A stretch of DNA of 64,000 bases from Microbacterium lemovicicum (GTDB lineage Bacteria; Actinomycetota; Actinomycetes; Actinomycetales; Microbacteriaceae), in the NCBI RefSeq assembly GCF_003991875.1, contig NZ_CP031423.1, positions 2,728,001 to 2,792,000 of the forward strand, given 5' to 3'. Every line of letters begins with the position of its first letter. Position 1 is the first letter of the stretch. Shown here one piece after another: positions 26,358 to 34,965 of this stretch. The translations under genes were made by a program, and so were the position numbers. Under the pieces are notes generated by a model, which was not told where the DNA came from, searched no databases, and saw only the letters and a program-made list of their open reading frames with translations.

Positions 26358-26415
26358 GAGCTCAGCTCAGCTCAGTTCCGCCCAGCTCAGCTCAACTCAG
26401 CTCAGCTCAGCTCAG
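26358..26415. repeat. CTCAG pentanucleotide microsatellite at the ccsB stop
   Basis: About ten CTCAG/CTCAA units with one interruption run across 26358-26415. On the minus strand the unit reads CTGAG, so it supplies the ccsB stop codon (26407-26409) and further TGA triplets after it. Slippage here would change the 3' end of ccsB. Confidence 0.85.
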
Positions 26416-27474
26416 GCCGGAGTAGACGTGCAGGCCCTTGAAGAACATGTTGACGATCGTGAAGTTGAACATGACCGCCGCGAAGCCGATGATCGAGAGC
26501 CAGGCCGAACGCGTGCCGCGCCAGCCGCGGGTCGCCCGCGCGTGGATGTAGCCGGCGTAAAGCACCCAGATGACGAACGTCCAGACCTCTTTGGTGTCGA
26601 AGCCCCAGTACCGGCCCCACGCGTCGTTGGCCCAGATCGACCCGGCGATGAGGGTGAAGGTCCAGAAGATGAAGCCGAGGATCGCGAAGCGGTAGGCCAG
26701 CGACTCGAGCGCCTCGGCCGTGGGCAGGGTGCGCAGGAATCCCAGGCGCCGCGGGGGCGCGTCGTCGGCGGAGACGGATGCCGCCACCACGAGCGTGCGC
26801 TCACGCCGGGCCTGCATGAGCTGCAGCACGGAGAGGCCGAACGCGAGGGCGAACAGCGCCGTCGCGAGGGACGCGACGAAGACATGGATGACGAGCCACA
26901 CCGACTTGAGGGGGTCGGCCAGCGGCACCACCTCGACGTAGAACGCGAGTGTCGCGCCGCCGAGGAGCAGCACCACCATGCCGGTGATCAGCGAGCCGAG
27001 GAAGCGCAGGTCGTAGCGGAACAGCACGACGAGGTACACGCCGACGATCAGCATCGTGCCGGTCAGCGAGAACTCGTACATGTTCGACCACGGCACGCGA
27101 CCGGCCGAGATGCCGCGCGTGATGTCGCCGGCGAGGTGGAACAGGAAGCCCAGCACGGTCATCGACGTGCCGATGCGGGCCCAGATCATCCGCGGGGGTC
27201 GCACCGCACCGGCGTCGGACGCCGACGCGGGTGTCTCGGCGGCATCGCCGGCACCCCCGGAGACACTCGAGCCCCTCGAGGCGCCGACCGCCGCGAGCTC
27301 GCGCGGGCGCGACGCTGCGGCCTGCCGCTGCAGAGGGATCGCGTCGACGGCCAGGGCCGAGCGGCGCGCGAGATCCACGGCGTAGGCGATGAACGCGAGG
27401 GCGTAGATCGCGATGGCCGTCCAGACCAGGAGCACCGAGACCATGTCCAGCGAGAGGGGTTCGGTTGCGGGCAT
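26407..27474 (-). CDS. ccsB: Cytochrome c biogenesis protein CcsB (ResC-type)
   Basis: A 355-residue membrane protein of system II cytochrome c maturation, which with ResB exports haem and attaches it to apocytochrome c. It shows GDITRGISAGRVPWSNMYEFSLTG, the tryptophan-rich haem-binding stretch WANDAWGRYWGFDTKEVW, and conserved histidines in transmembrane positions. The segment between helices 1 and 2 carries an Ala/Ser-rich insert (residues about 40-95). The ATG follows TAGACT-N6, so it can be transcribed on its own although it follows resB by only four bases. Confidence 0.93.
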   Translation of the reverse strand: MPATEPLSLDMVSVLLVWTAIAIYALAFIAYAVDLARRSALAVDAIPLQRQAAASRPRELAAVGASRGSSVSGGAGDAAETPASASDAGAVRPPRMIWARIGTSMTVLGFLFHLAGDITRGISAGRVPWSNMYEFSLTGTMLIVGVYLVVLFRYDLRFLGSLITGMVVLLLGGATLAFYVEVVPLADPLKSVWLVIHVFVASLATALFALAFGLSVLQLMQARRERTLVVAASVSADDAPPRRLGFLRTLPTAEALESLAYRFAILGFIFWTFTLIAGSIWANDAWGRYWGFDTKEVWTFVIWVLYAGYIHARATRGWRGTRSAWLSIIGFAAVMFNFTIVNMFFKGLHVYSGLS

Positions 27475-27478
27475 GTCG

Positions 27479-29188
27479 TCAGTCTACGCGCGGGTTCTCG
27501 GGGTGACGCAGGGATGTCTCGACGGCGTCGGTATGTCTCCGGGCGACCTGGTCGACGGCGTCAGCGAGCGTCGGATCCTCGCCGCGGGCGAGCCCGGCGT
27601 ACTCGATCCGCACGGTGCGGCCGTCGGGCGTCGCCTTGACCCACATGCGGCGGCGCGGCACGAACAGGCCGGCGAGCAGGCCGAGCAGCGCGAGGATGGC
27701 GAACACCAGCACGAACGGCGCCGCGATGTCGCGGTGCACCGACAGCGAGACGTAGCGCGCGACGGAGCCGTCGTAGCCCGTGGCGCCGGCGGGGGCCTCG
27801 TCGTCGAAGGTGATCGTGCCGAGCCCGTTCGGCAGGTCGGCCGTCTCTCCCGGAGCGATCTCGATGGTCGGGGCGTCGACGCCGCGACCCGCGAGCTTGG
27901 TCATGTCGCCCGTGTCGAGCGTGTACACCGACCGCGGGGTGCCGTCGTCGATGCCGAGGTCGCCGGCGTAGACCTCGAGGGTCAGGACGGGATTGACCAG
28001 CGCGGGATACGTGGAGGTGAAGGCCCCCGACGCGAGCTGCGCCTGCGTCGGGTAGAAGAAGCCGACGAGTCCGAGCTGCTGCGGGAACCCGTCCGGCACC
28101 TTCACGACGCCGAGCGAGGTCATGTTCGCGTCCTGCGGCAGGAAGGGCACCGGGTCGGAGAACCGCACGTTCCCGTCCGCATCGCGGATGGTGAGGGTGG
28201 GCGCGTAGCCGTTGCCCATCAGATAGACGCGGTCGCCGGCGATCTCGAGCGGGTGGTTCACCCGCACGTCGCCCTCCGACGGCGTCTCGCCGGCGAGCTG
28301 CGTCGTGAGGTGCGCGACGAAGTCGCCCGCCTGCCCCGACCCCTGCGCGCCGAACGGCTGATAGGTCACGTCGAACTTGTCGAGGGTCATCGAGTAGGGC
28401 GTGAGCTGGTCCTCGTCGACGAAGCGCCCCGGGTTGAAGGAGGTGTAGTCCAGCAGCGAGTTGACGAAGGTGCGGCCCTCGATGAGCACGCTCTGACCGG
28501 TGTAGGTGAGCCCGCCGCCCACGCCGACGGCCACCAGCACGCCGACCAGCGCGAAGTGGAAGACCAGGTTGCCGGTCTCGCGCAGGTAGCCGCGCTCCGC
28601 GGAGACCGAGGGCGCGCCCCCCGCCTCGTACCGCTCGACGCGGTAGCCGGCGCGCGTGAGCTGCGACGCGGCGATGTCGACGGCGACGGATGCCGCGGCC
28701 GCGGCATCCTGCTCCGGTGCGAGTCCGAGCACCGTGGAGCGGGAGTCGTCCAGCCGGGACAGGCGGGCGGGCGTGCGCGGCGGCCGCGCGCGCAGCGCCT
28801 TCCAGTGGTGCTTGGTGCGCGGGATGACGCAGCCGATGAGCGAGATGAACAGCAGCAGGTAGATCGCCGAGAACCACACGGACGAGTACACGTCGAACAG
28901 CTGCAGGCGGTCGAGGATCGGCGCGACGCCGGGGTTGTCGGTGAAGTACTGGGTGACGCCGTTCGGGTCGGCGCTGCGCTGCGGAACGATCGAGCCGGGC
29001 ACGGCGGCGATGGCCAGCAGCAGCAGGAGCACGAGCGCCGTGCGCATGGAGGTGAGCTGCCGCCAGGCCCAGCGCATCCACTCGATCGGTCCGAGGGAGG
29101 GCGAGGCGACGTCGACCATGCCGTCGGCGTGATCGGACGGGCGGAGGGGGTCGAGACCCTCGGCGTCGTCAGAGCGGGAGCGGGACAC
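27479..29188 (-). CDS. resB: Cytochrome c biogenesis protein ResB
   Basis: A 569-residue ResB-family protein. It has three N-terminal helices starting with WRQLTSMRTALVLLLLLAIAAVPG, a large extracytoplasmic domain (FVNSLLDYTSFNPG, DQLTPYSMTLDKFDVTY) and a final helix near residue 500 followed by a basic tail. ResB and CcsB together form the haem lyase. The GTG start lies inside the end of ccdA (20-base overlap), showing tight operon packing. Confidence 0.92.
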   Translation of the reverse strand: MSRSRSDDAEGLDPLRPSDHADGMVDVASPSLGPIEWMRWAWRQLTSMRTALVLLLLLAIAAVPGSIVPQRSADPNGVTQYFTDNPGVAPILDRLQLFDVYSSVWFSAIYLLLFISLIGCVIPRTKHHWKALRARPPRTPARLSRLDDSRSTVLGLAPEQDAAAAASVAVDIAASQLTRAGYRVERYEAGGAPSVSAERGYLRETGNLVFHFALVGVLVAVGVGGGLTYTGQSVLIEGRTFVNSLLDYTSFNPGRFVDEDQLTPYSMTLDKFDVTYQPFGAQGSGQAGDFVAHLTTQLAGETPSEGDVRVNHPLEIAGDRVYLMGNGYAPTLTIRDADGNVRFSDPVPFLPQDANMTSLGVVKVPDGFPQQLGLVGFFYPTQAQLASGAFTSTYPALVNPVLTLEVYAGDLGIDDGTPRSVYTLDTGDMTKLAGRGVDAPTIEIAPGETADLPNGLGTITFDDEAPAGATGYDGSVARYVSLSVHRDIAAPFVLVFAILALLGLLAGLFVPRRRMWVKATPDGRTVRIEYAGLARGEDPTLADAVDQVARRHTDAVETSLRHPENPRVD

Positions 29189-29981
29189 CTGCCACCACCC
29201 CCTGCAGCTGCACCATGAGGGCGCTCCACACGCCGGTGACCATGAGGAGGCCCATGACGATCAGCAGGACGCCTCCGATGAGGTTGACGGTGCGGATGTG
29301 CCGGCGGAGGAAGGTCACCGACCGCGTCGCCCAGCCGAAGCCGAGGGCGACGAGCACGAACGGGATGCCGAGACCGAGCGAGTACGCGAGCCCGAGGAGC
29401 GCGGCGCGGCCCGGGTCGCCGAGCGACCACGAGACCGAGAAGATCGCGGTCAGGGTGGGTCCGATGCAGGGCGTCCACCCGATGCCCAGTGCGAGACCGA
29501 GGAGCGGCGCGCCGATGAGGCCGATGCGCGAGCTCAGCTGCGGCCGGGCCGTGCGCTGGGCGAGTCCGAGCATGCCGATGAAGACGAGCCCCATGAGGAT
29601 GACCACGACGCCGAGCAGACGGGTGAGGAGGTCGGCGTACTGCACGAAGAACAGTCCGACCGTTCCGCCGAGCACGTTGACGGCCATGAAGACGACCGTG
29701 AAGCCGGCGATGAAGAGCAGCACGCCCAGAAGCAGTCGCCCGCGGGTCGGTGCCTCCGCGGTCGCGGGGGCCGCGGCATCCGTCGACGGATCAGACGCCG
29801 TGCCGCCGACGAGGGCGCCCACCCGCGCGCGGCGCGGGGCGACGGCGCCGCTGATGAAGCCCAGGTAGCCGGGCACCAGGGGCAGCACGCACGGCGAGAG
29901 GAACGACAGCAGTCCGGCGGCGAGCGCCAGCGGGAGGGCGAGCCAGAGGGCGCCGCCCGCGACGATGTCGCCCGGGGTCAC
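29169..29981 (-). CDS. ccdA: CcdA-type thiol-disulfide electron transporter
   Basis: The 270-residue protein has six or seven helices and the two CcdA cysteines in SPCVLPLVPGYLGFISG and GWTPCIGPTL, which relay electrons from cytoplasmic thioredoxin to the outside. A 40-residue Ala/Pro-rich loop follows helix 1. Its partner is the TlpA-like thioredoxin encoded immediately upstream; the GTG start overlaps that stop as GTGA. Together they keep apocytochrome c cysteines reduced for ResB/CcsB. Confidence 0.93.
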   Translation of the reverse strand: MTPGDIVAGGALWLALPLALAAGLLSFLSPCVLPLVPGYLGFISGAVAPRRARVGALVGGTASDPSTDAAAPATAEAPTRGRLLLGVLLFIAGFTVVFMAVNVLGGTVGLFFVQYADLLTRLLGVVVILMGLVFIGMLGLAQRTARPQLSSRIGLIGAPLLGLALGIGWTPCIGPTLTAIFSVSWSLGDPGRAALLGLAYSLGLGIPFVLVALGFGWATRSVTFLRRHIRTVNLIGGVLLIVMGLLMVTGVWSALMVQLQGVVAGVPLPL

Positions 29982-30589
29982 GACTGCTCCGCGAGCACGT
30001 CGCGGACGATGGTCTCGAGGATCGACGATTCGCTGAGCTGCCCGATGATGCGCGCGGCGACGCGGCCCTGCTTGTCGAGCACGAGCGTCGTCGGGGTGGC
30101 GTTGATCGGCGTCCGCTGGGCGAAGGCGAGCTTGAGCGCGCCGTCCTCGGCGGCGAGCGCGCTCGGGTAGGTCACGCCGTACTTGTCGGCGAAGGCGCCG
30201 GCCGTGGCGGCCGAGTCGGACGTGTTGATGCCCAGGAACGCGACATCCTGTCCCGCGAACGACGTGTACGCGGTCTCGAGGAAGTCGGCCTCGGCGCGGC
30301 ACGGACCGCAGGCGGCGTACCAGAAGTTCACCACGAGCACCCCGCCGCGGTACTGGTCGCTCGAGACGGCGTCGCCCCGCTCGGTCGTGCCGGTGAAGTC
30401 CACCGGCGCCTCCCGCTCGGCGGGCGCGATCTCCTTGGTCTGGAAGCCGTCGGCGGCGATGAAGCCCTTGTTGTCGCCGGCGCGGTACTGGTCGGCGAGC
30501 GGGTCGCTGCCGCAGGCGGCGAGCCCCACGGCGAGCGCGAGGGCGAGAAGAGCGGATGCCGCGCGTGCGACTCCTCGGTTCGGTGTCAT
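29978..30589 (-). CDS. TlpA/ResA-like thioredoxin lipoprotein
   Basis: The 203-residue precursor has a lipobox (LALALAVGLAAC, Cys at about 26), so it is probably anchored outside the membrane. The thioredoxin fold carries the active site WYAACGPCRAE (CGPC) and the cis-Pro motif NATPTTLVLD. It would reduce apocytochrome c haem-binding thiols. The ATG overlaps the histidine phosphatase stop by one base (TGATG). Confidence 0.92.
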   Translation of the reverse strand: MTPNRGVARAASALLALALAVGLAACGSDPLADQYRAGDNKGFIAADGFQTKEIAPAEREAPVDFTGTTERGDAVSSDQYRGGVLVVNFWYAACGPCRAEADFLETAYTSFAGQDVAFLGINTSDSAATAGAFADKYGVTYPSALAAEDGALKLAFAQRTPINATPTTLVLDKQGRVAARIIGQLSESSILETIVRDVLAEQS

Positions 30590-31218
30590 CACACTGCTCC
30601 CACATCGACGGCGCCGGAGTGCGCCGCGGGCTCGGCGTAGTCGACCTCGACCCAGCGCCCGTCCTTCTTCTCGAAGCTCGTCACGCTGGACAGGGCGCAC
30701 CGCCGGTTGCGCGGATCGTGCCGCCCCGGAAGCCCGGCGACCGTGAGATGCGTCACCCAGATCGGCAGCTGATGCGACACCAGCACCACGTCGCCCGTCG
30801 CCGGCTTCGACCAGGCGTCGTCCATCGCGGCGAGCATGCGCGCGGAGATGCGCTCGTACGGCTCGCCCCAGCTCGGGACGGCCGGACGCCGCAGGTGGCG
30901 CCAGTTGAGCGGATTGGCCAGCGCGCGCTTCATGCGGCGGCCTTCGAAGACGTTGGTCGGCTCGATGATCCGCTCCTCGATGACCGGCTCGATGCCGAAC
31001 AGCTCGGTGAAGGGCAGCGCCGACTCGCGGGTGCGCTGCAGCGGGGAGCAGACGAGGCTCGTCACCGGACGCGCGAGGCTGTGCACGTGCTCGGCCGCCG
31101 CGCGGGCCATGCCGCGACCGTCGACGCTGAGCCCGAACCCCGGAAGCCGCCCGTAGAGCACGCGGCGGGGATTGTGGACCTCGCCGTGGCGCACGAGATG
31201 GAGGCGGTCCGCTGGCAC
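30589..31218 (-). CDS. Histidine phosphatase (phosphoglycerate mutase) family protein
   Basis: The 209-residue protein has the phosphohistidine motif LVRHGEVHNP (His at about 10), the CSPLQRTRESALPF stretch, a catalytic acid in EPTNVFEGR, and the second histidine in VVLVSHQLPIW. It is probably a phosphatase rather than a mutase; the substrate is unknown. It heads the cytochrome c operon by coupling to the TlpA gene. The GTG follows TAGACT-N6. Confidence 0.87.
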   Translation of the reverse strand: MPADRLHLVRHGEVHNPRRVLYGRLPGFGLSVDGRGMARAAAEHVHSLARPVTSLVCSPLQRTRESALPFTELFGIEPVIEERIIEPTNVFEGRRMKRALANPLNWRHLRRPAVPSWGEPYERISARMLAAMDDAWSKPATGDVVLVSHQLPIWVTHLTVAGLPGRHDPRNRRCALSSVTSFEKKDGRWVEVDYAEPAAHSGAVDVGAV

Positions 31219-31377
31219 CCCTCCAGTCTACGGCGGCACCTTCTGTGCGGCGGCTGAGGGCGGCTGTGCGGCTGCCGTGCATGCGACGAGCGCCGCCCCG
31301 GGCTGCGCGGGCGCGAGGCCCCGGACGGCGGGCGCGGCCGGCGCGCGCCTGCGAGGTCACGAGACTACGGTTGCCGT

Positions 31378-32034
31378 GTGCCCACGAACGATCCGCTTCC
31401 CGACCGCCCGGCGCCCGATAACCCGTCGGGCAAGCTCGTCCTCCTCCGTCACGGCGAGACGGCGTGGTCGAAGGAGGGGAAGCACACCGGACTCACCGAC
31501 ATCCCCCTCACCCCGCGCGGAGAGGACCTCGCCCGCGGCGCCGGCGCCCTGGTGGCCGACTACGACTTCTCGCTCGTGCTCACCTCGCCGCTGCAGCGCG
31601 CGCGCCGCACGGCCGAGCTCGCGGGTCTCCACGCCGAGGTAGATCCCCTCCTGGTGGAGTGGGACTACGGCGGGTACGAGGGCCGGACGACCCGCGACAT
31701 CCGCGCCGAGCTCGGCTACAACTGGAGCGCCTTCACCCACGGGGTGGTCCGCGGCGACACGCCCGGCGAGACCGTCGAGGAGGTCGCGGCCCGCGCCTCC
31801 CGCGTGGTGACGCGGGCGCTGCCGGCGATGGTCGACGGCGACGTCGCGCTGGTCGCCCACGGGCACTTCCTGCGCATCCTGACCGCCGTGTTCCTGCGGC
31901 AGGCGCCCCGCTTCGCGGCGCAGATCAGCCTGGACGCCGGCTCGGTGTCGGTGCTGAGCTTCGACCGCGAGCAGCCCGCGATCCTCTCCTGGAACTACGG
32001 GCACGAGCTGCCGCTGGTGCCGTCGGAGTCCTGA
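31378..32034 (+). CDS. Histidine phosphatase family protein (second copy)
   Basis: The 218 residues contain LLRHGETAWSKEGKHTGLTDIPL, TSPLQRARRTAELAG, WDYGGYEGRTT, and ALVAHGHFLRIL, all elements of the phosphoglycerate-mutase-like phosphatases. It differs clearly from the divergent copy at 30589-31218, so this is not a recent duplication. The GTG follows TACGGT-N6 in the leaderless arrangement. Confidence 0.87.
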   Translation: MPTNDPLPDRPAPDNPSGKLVLLRHGETAWSKEGKHTGLTDIPLTPRGEDLARGAGALVADYDFSLVLTSPLQRARRTAELAGLHAEVDPLLVEWDYGGYEGRTTRDIRAELGYNWSAFTHGVVRGDTPGETVEEVAARASRVVTRALPAMVDGDVALVAHGHFLRILTAVFLRQAPRFAAQISLDAGSVSVLSFDREQPAILSWNYGHELPLVPSES

Positions 32035-32049
32035 AGCCCCGGATCCGGC

Positions 32050-32730
32050 TCAGGCGCCGTCGAGCTGCCCGCGGCGGCGGCTCTGCGCGGCGGCGCGCAC
32101 GCGGACCACGACGAACCACGCGACCGCGGCCACGATCAGCGCGATGACGATGTACTGGAAGACGTCGGCGTAGGCCTCGATCACGTGCCAGTTCTCGCCC
32201 AGCAGGAACCCGGCCATCACGAAGATCGTGTTCCAGACCAGGCTCCCCGCCGCCGTGAGCAGGCCGAAGGTCCACCACTTCATGCCCGACACCCCCGCGG
32301 GGATCGAGATGAGGCTGCGGAACAGCGGGATCATCCGCCCGAAGAACACCGCGACCGCACCGTGCCGCTGGAACCACGCGACCGTCTTGTCGACGTCCTC
32401 GACCTTCATCAGCGGCATCCAGCCCGCGACACGGCGCAGGCGCTGCGCGCCCAGCCAGCGGCCCAGGCCGTAGAGCACGTACGCGCCCACGACCGATCCG
32501 ATGGTGGTCCAGATGAGGGCCTCGGCCAGGGTGAACGACCCGCGGCTCGCAGTCAGCCCCGCCATCGGCAGGACGACCTCGCTCGGCAGCGGCGGGAACA
32601 GGTTCTCCAGCGCGATGGCGGCCCCCGCGCCGACGGGGCCGATGACCTCCATGAGGGAGACCGTCCAGTCCGCCAGCGAGGTCAGCCAGGACCCCCCGCC
32701 GCTCGTCGTCGCCTGCGTCATGTCGGTCAT
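32050..32730 (-). CDS. DedA family membrane protein
   Basis: The 226-residue protein shows DedA/SNARE-associated hallmarks: ENLFPPLPSEVVLPMAG, a glycine-rich GSVVGAYVLYGLGRWLG helix, FFGRMIPLFRSLISIPAG with the conserved arginines, and LVWNTIFVMAGFLLG. Family members translocate phospholipids or undecaprenyl phosphate. The start has a GGGAG site. It converges on the phosphatase gene with a 15-base gap. Confidence 0.9.
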   Translation of the reverse strand: MTDMTQATTSGGGSWLTSLADWTVSLMEVIGPVGAGAAIALENLFPPLPSEVVLPMAGLTASRGSFTLAEALIWTTIGSVVGAYVLYGLGRWLGAQRLRRVAGWMPLMKVEDVDKTVAWFQRHGAVAVFFGRMIPLFRSLISIPAGVSGMKWWTFGLLTAAGSLVWNTIFVMAGFLLGENWHVIEAYADVFQYIVIALIVAAVAWFVVVRVRAAAQSRRRGQLDGA

Positions 32731-32832
32731 CGGTGCTCCCGCGTCGGTGATCGGATCTGAGGCCGCGTACGGCTCCCCTCACGCTAACCGGCGCAGGTGA
32801 CGGGAACCTGAGTGCGCCCGACGCGCAGAGCG

Positions 32833-33246
32833 TCAGGAGCCGGGGACCCCCGCCGTGGCGAAAGCCGCTCCGATGAACCAGGAGCCGATGATCAGGACGG
32901 CGGCCACCAGCGGTACCCAGAACGCGAGCCGCCGCTTCACCAGCAGCACGATCGAGACCACCAGCCCGGCCACGAGGAAGATCCACGGAAGCGCCATCGC
33001 GGCCAGCACGCCGACGGTGATGAGGTCGGTGTTGCAGTCCCTCGCCCCGCACGGATCGCTCGCCATCGCGAGGAACGCCCCGAAGAACGACATCACCAGG
33101 GCCAGCACCGCGTCGCCCACGAGGAAGACGATCGTCAGCACCACGTCCCACACGCGCAGCGGCGGACGCGCCGTCGCGGGCGCGGCCCACGGCCCCGCGA
33201 AGGCCGGAGCGGGCGGACCGTTGTAGGGAGGAGGCGCAGAGGTCAC
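32833..33246 (-). CDS. Small membrane protein, unknown function
   Basis: The 137-residue protein begins with a Pro/Ala-rich cytoplasmic stretch (residues 1-30) and has three or four hydrophobic segments. A cysteine pair occurs in SDPCGARDCNTD between helices, predicted to be outside and perhaps disulfide-bonded. I recognise no named family. The GTG at 33246 is preceded by TACGAT-N6, which sets the start. It is divergent from the aspartyl-tRNA synthetase gene. Confidence 0.65.
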   Translation of the reverse strand: MTSAPPPYNGPPAPAFAGPWAAPATARPPLRVWDVVLTIVFLVGDAVLALVMSFFGAFLAMASDPCGARDCNTDLITVGVLAAMALPWIFLVAGLVVSIVLLVKRRLAFWVPLVAAVLIIGSWFIGAAFATAGVPGS

Positions 33247-33318
33247 GCGGGCATCGTATCGGGCCGTGATCCCGCGCGGCACGGGCCCGCGGCATCCGTC
33301 CCCGTACACTGGACCCTC

Positions 33319-34659
33319 GTGAGTGAACGCGTCCTGGTCTCCCAGCTCAAGTCCCTTCCCGACGGTCCCGTCTCGGTCTCGGGGTGGGTGGAGACGGTCC
33401 GCGACCAGAAAAAGGTGCAGTTCGTCATCCTCCGCGATGAGACCGGCGCCGTGCAGCTCGTGAACCCCGCGACGCGTCCGGCGGAGGACGGGAGCGAGCA
33501 GGATGCTGCGGCTCTGGCCCTCACCGACACGATCTCGAACCTCAGCACGGGCACCTTCCTCACGGTGGAGGGCGCGCTGAAGGCCGACGAGCGGGTCAAG
33601 CTGGGCGGCGTCGAGATCAAGGTCTCGAACCTGACCATCGCCGCCGCCGCCCTTCCGGAGACGCCCATCGCGGCGGACAGCGGGCTGGACAAGCGCATGG
33701 ACTGGCGCTTCCTCGACCTGCGCCAGCGCCGGAACAACCTCATCTTCCGCGTGCAGACGACCCTCGAGCACGCGATGCGCACGTACTGGATCGAGCGTGA
33801 CTACATCGAGCTGCACTCCCCCAAGCTGATGTCGAGCCCGTCGGAGTCCAACGCCGAGCTGTTCAGCATGGAGTACTTCGAGGACAAGACGGCCTACCTC
33901 GCCCAGAGCCCGCAGCACTTCAAGCAGATGGCGCAGTCGGCCGGCTTCGGCAAGATCTTCGAGATCGGCGACGTGTTCCGCGCCGACCCGTCCTTCACCT
34001 CGCGGCACGCCACGGAGTTCACCTCCGTCGACGCCGAGATCAGCTGGATCGACTCGCACGAAGACGTCGCACGCATGCAGGAGGAGCTGCTGCAGACCGC
34101 GATCCAGGCCGTCAAGGACAAGCACGGCGACGAGATCCAGGAGCTCTTCGGTCTCGACGTGCAGGTGCCCGCCACGCCGTTCCCGCGCATCCCGCTGGCG
34201 GAGGCCCGCGAGATCGTGAAGGCGCGCGGCTACGAGATCCCCCGTGCAGACGGCGACCTCGACCCCGAGGGCGAGCGGCAGATCTCCGCCCACGTGCAGG
34301 AGCAGTTCGGGCACGAGTTCGTCTTCATCACCGACTACCACCCCGAGATCCGGCCGTTCTACCACATGCGCGACGAGCAGACCGGGCTCACCAAGAGCTA
34401 CGACCTGCTCTTCAAGGGCGTGGAGATCACCACGGGCGCGCAGCGCGAGCATCGCGTCGACGTGCTGGAGGCGCAGGCCACCGAGAAGGGCCTCGACCTC
34501 GCCGGCATCGAGCACTACCTCGACTTCTTCCGCTACGGCACCCCGCCGCACGGCGGCTTCGGCATGGGCTTGGCCCGCGTGCTGATGCTGCTGCTGGGCG
34601 AGAGCAGCATCCGCGAGGTCACGTTCCTCTTCCGGGGTCCCACGCGCCTCGCGCCCTGA
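33319..34659 (+). CDS. aspS: Aspartate-tRNA(Asp/Asn) ligase, archaeal type
   Basis: A 446-residue class II synthetase: N-terminal OB-fold anticodon-binding domain (VSVSGWVETVRDQKKVQFVILRDETGAVQLV), motif 1 region DWRFLDLRQRRN, motif 2 FRADPSFTSRHATEFTSVDAE, and motif 3 GFGMGLARVLMLLLG. It lacks the GAD insertion of bacterial AspRS and matches the short archaeal type, whose members are often nondiscriminating and charge tRNA-Asn with Asp for later amidation; that property is inference here. TACACT lies 8 bases before the GTG start. Confidence 0.9.
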   Translation: MSERVLVSQLKSLPDGPVSVSGWVETVRDQKKVQFVILRDETGAVQLVNPATRPAEDGSEQDAAALALTDTISNLSTGTFLTVEGALKADERVKLGGVEIKVSNLTIAAAALPETPIAADSGLDKRMDWRFLDLRQRRNNLIFRVQTTLEHAMRTYWIERDYIELHSPKLMSSPSESNAELFSMEYFEDKTAYLAQSPQHFKQMAQSAGFGKIFEIGDVFRADPSFTSRHATEFTSVDAEISWIDSHEDVARMQEELLQTAIQAVKDKHGDEIQELFGLDVQVPATPFPRIPLAEAREIVKARGYEIPRADGDLDPEGERQISAHVQEQFGHEFVFITDYHPEIRPFYHMRDEQTGLTKSYDLLFKGVEITTGAQREHRVDVLEAQATEKGLDLAGIEHYLDFFRYGTPPHGGFGMGLARVLMLLLGESSIREVTFLFRGPTRLAP

Positions 34660-34720
34660 CCCTCGTTCCCTCACCAGTCACGTCGGGTCTCGCACCCGAC
34701 GCCGGACGCGCCCGCCACCC

Positions 34721-34772
34721 GTGTCCCATCTTTCGCGCAACACGCCGTGCGGGTGTGCGGAAAGTGGGACAC
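34721..34772. repeat. Dispersed palindromic repeat, copy A (degenerate)
   Basis: Arms 34721-34740 and 34754-34772 match the consensus GTGTCCCACTTTCCGCACAA with a few changes in the left arm (an added T and two substitutions). The right arm, TGTGCGGAAAGTGGGACAC, is intact. It lies between aspS and its terminator. Copies B and C are at 38946 and 39061. Confidence 0.85.
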
Positions 34773-34813
34773 ACAGGTGGCGCGTGCGTCGCGGCCTGAT
34801 CCATCGCTGACGC

Positions 34814-34850
34814 AGAGCGGCGGGTGTCCGATCCGGACACCCGCCGCTCT
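34814..34850 (+). terminator. Strong terminator hairpin
   Basis: The arm AGAGCGGCGGGTGTCCG (34814-34830) is exactly complementary to 34834-34850 with an ATC loop, followed by CCGTCTGTTC. This 17-bp stem is among the longest in the window and would end aspS transcription before the importer operon. Confidence 0.75.
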
Positions 34851-34965
34851 CCGTCTGTTCACCTCCCCCGGTGCCGCCGGTCATCCGGCATCCCTACGGT
34901 GCTCTCATCCCGATCGTCGACCGCCTCTTCGCGCGCTCGGCGGCAGCACCGAGAGGAACAGCACC

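Larger units (their letters stand above)
34660..34965. other. 306-bp intergenic region between aspS and ABC importer
   Basis: It contains a decayed copy of the GTGTCCCA palindrome (34721-34772), a strong terminator hairpin (34814-34850) and, at its end, the leader of the importer operon with an AGAGGA ribosome-binding site. I see no gene and no recognisable riboswitch. Confidence 0.6.

Noticed and set aside
32833..34674. A 613-codon open frame antisense to aspS.
   Set aside because: Its composition is that of a GC-rich off-frame reading; only the last 137 codons (32833-33246) form a membrane protein with its own -10 box.
34660..34965. Riboswitch before the ABC importer.
   Set aside because: I see a repeat and a terminator but no conserved core of a thiamine, SAM, cobalamin or other known riboswitch.
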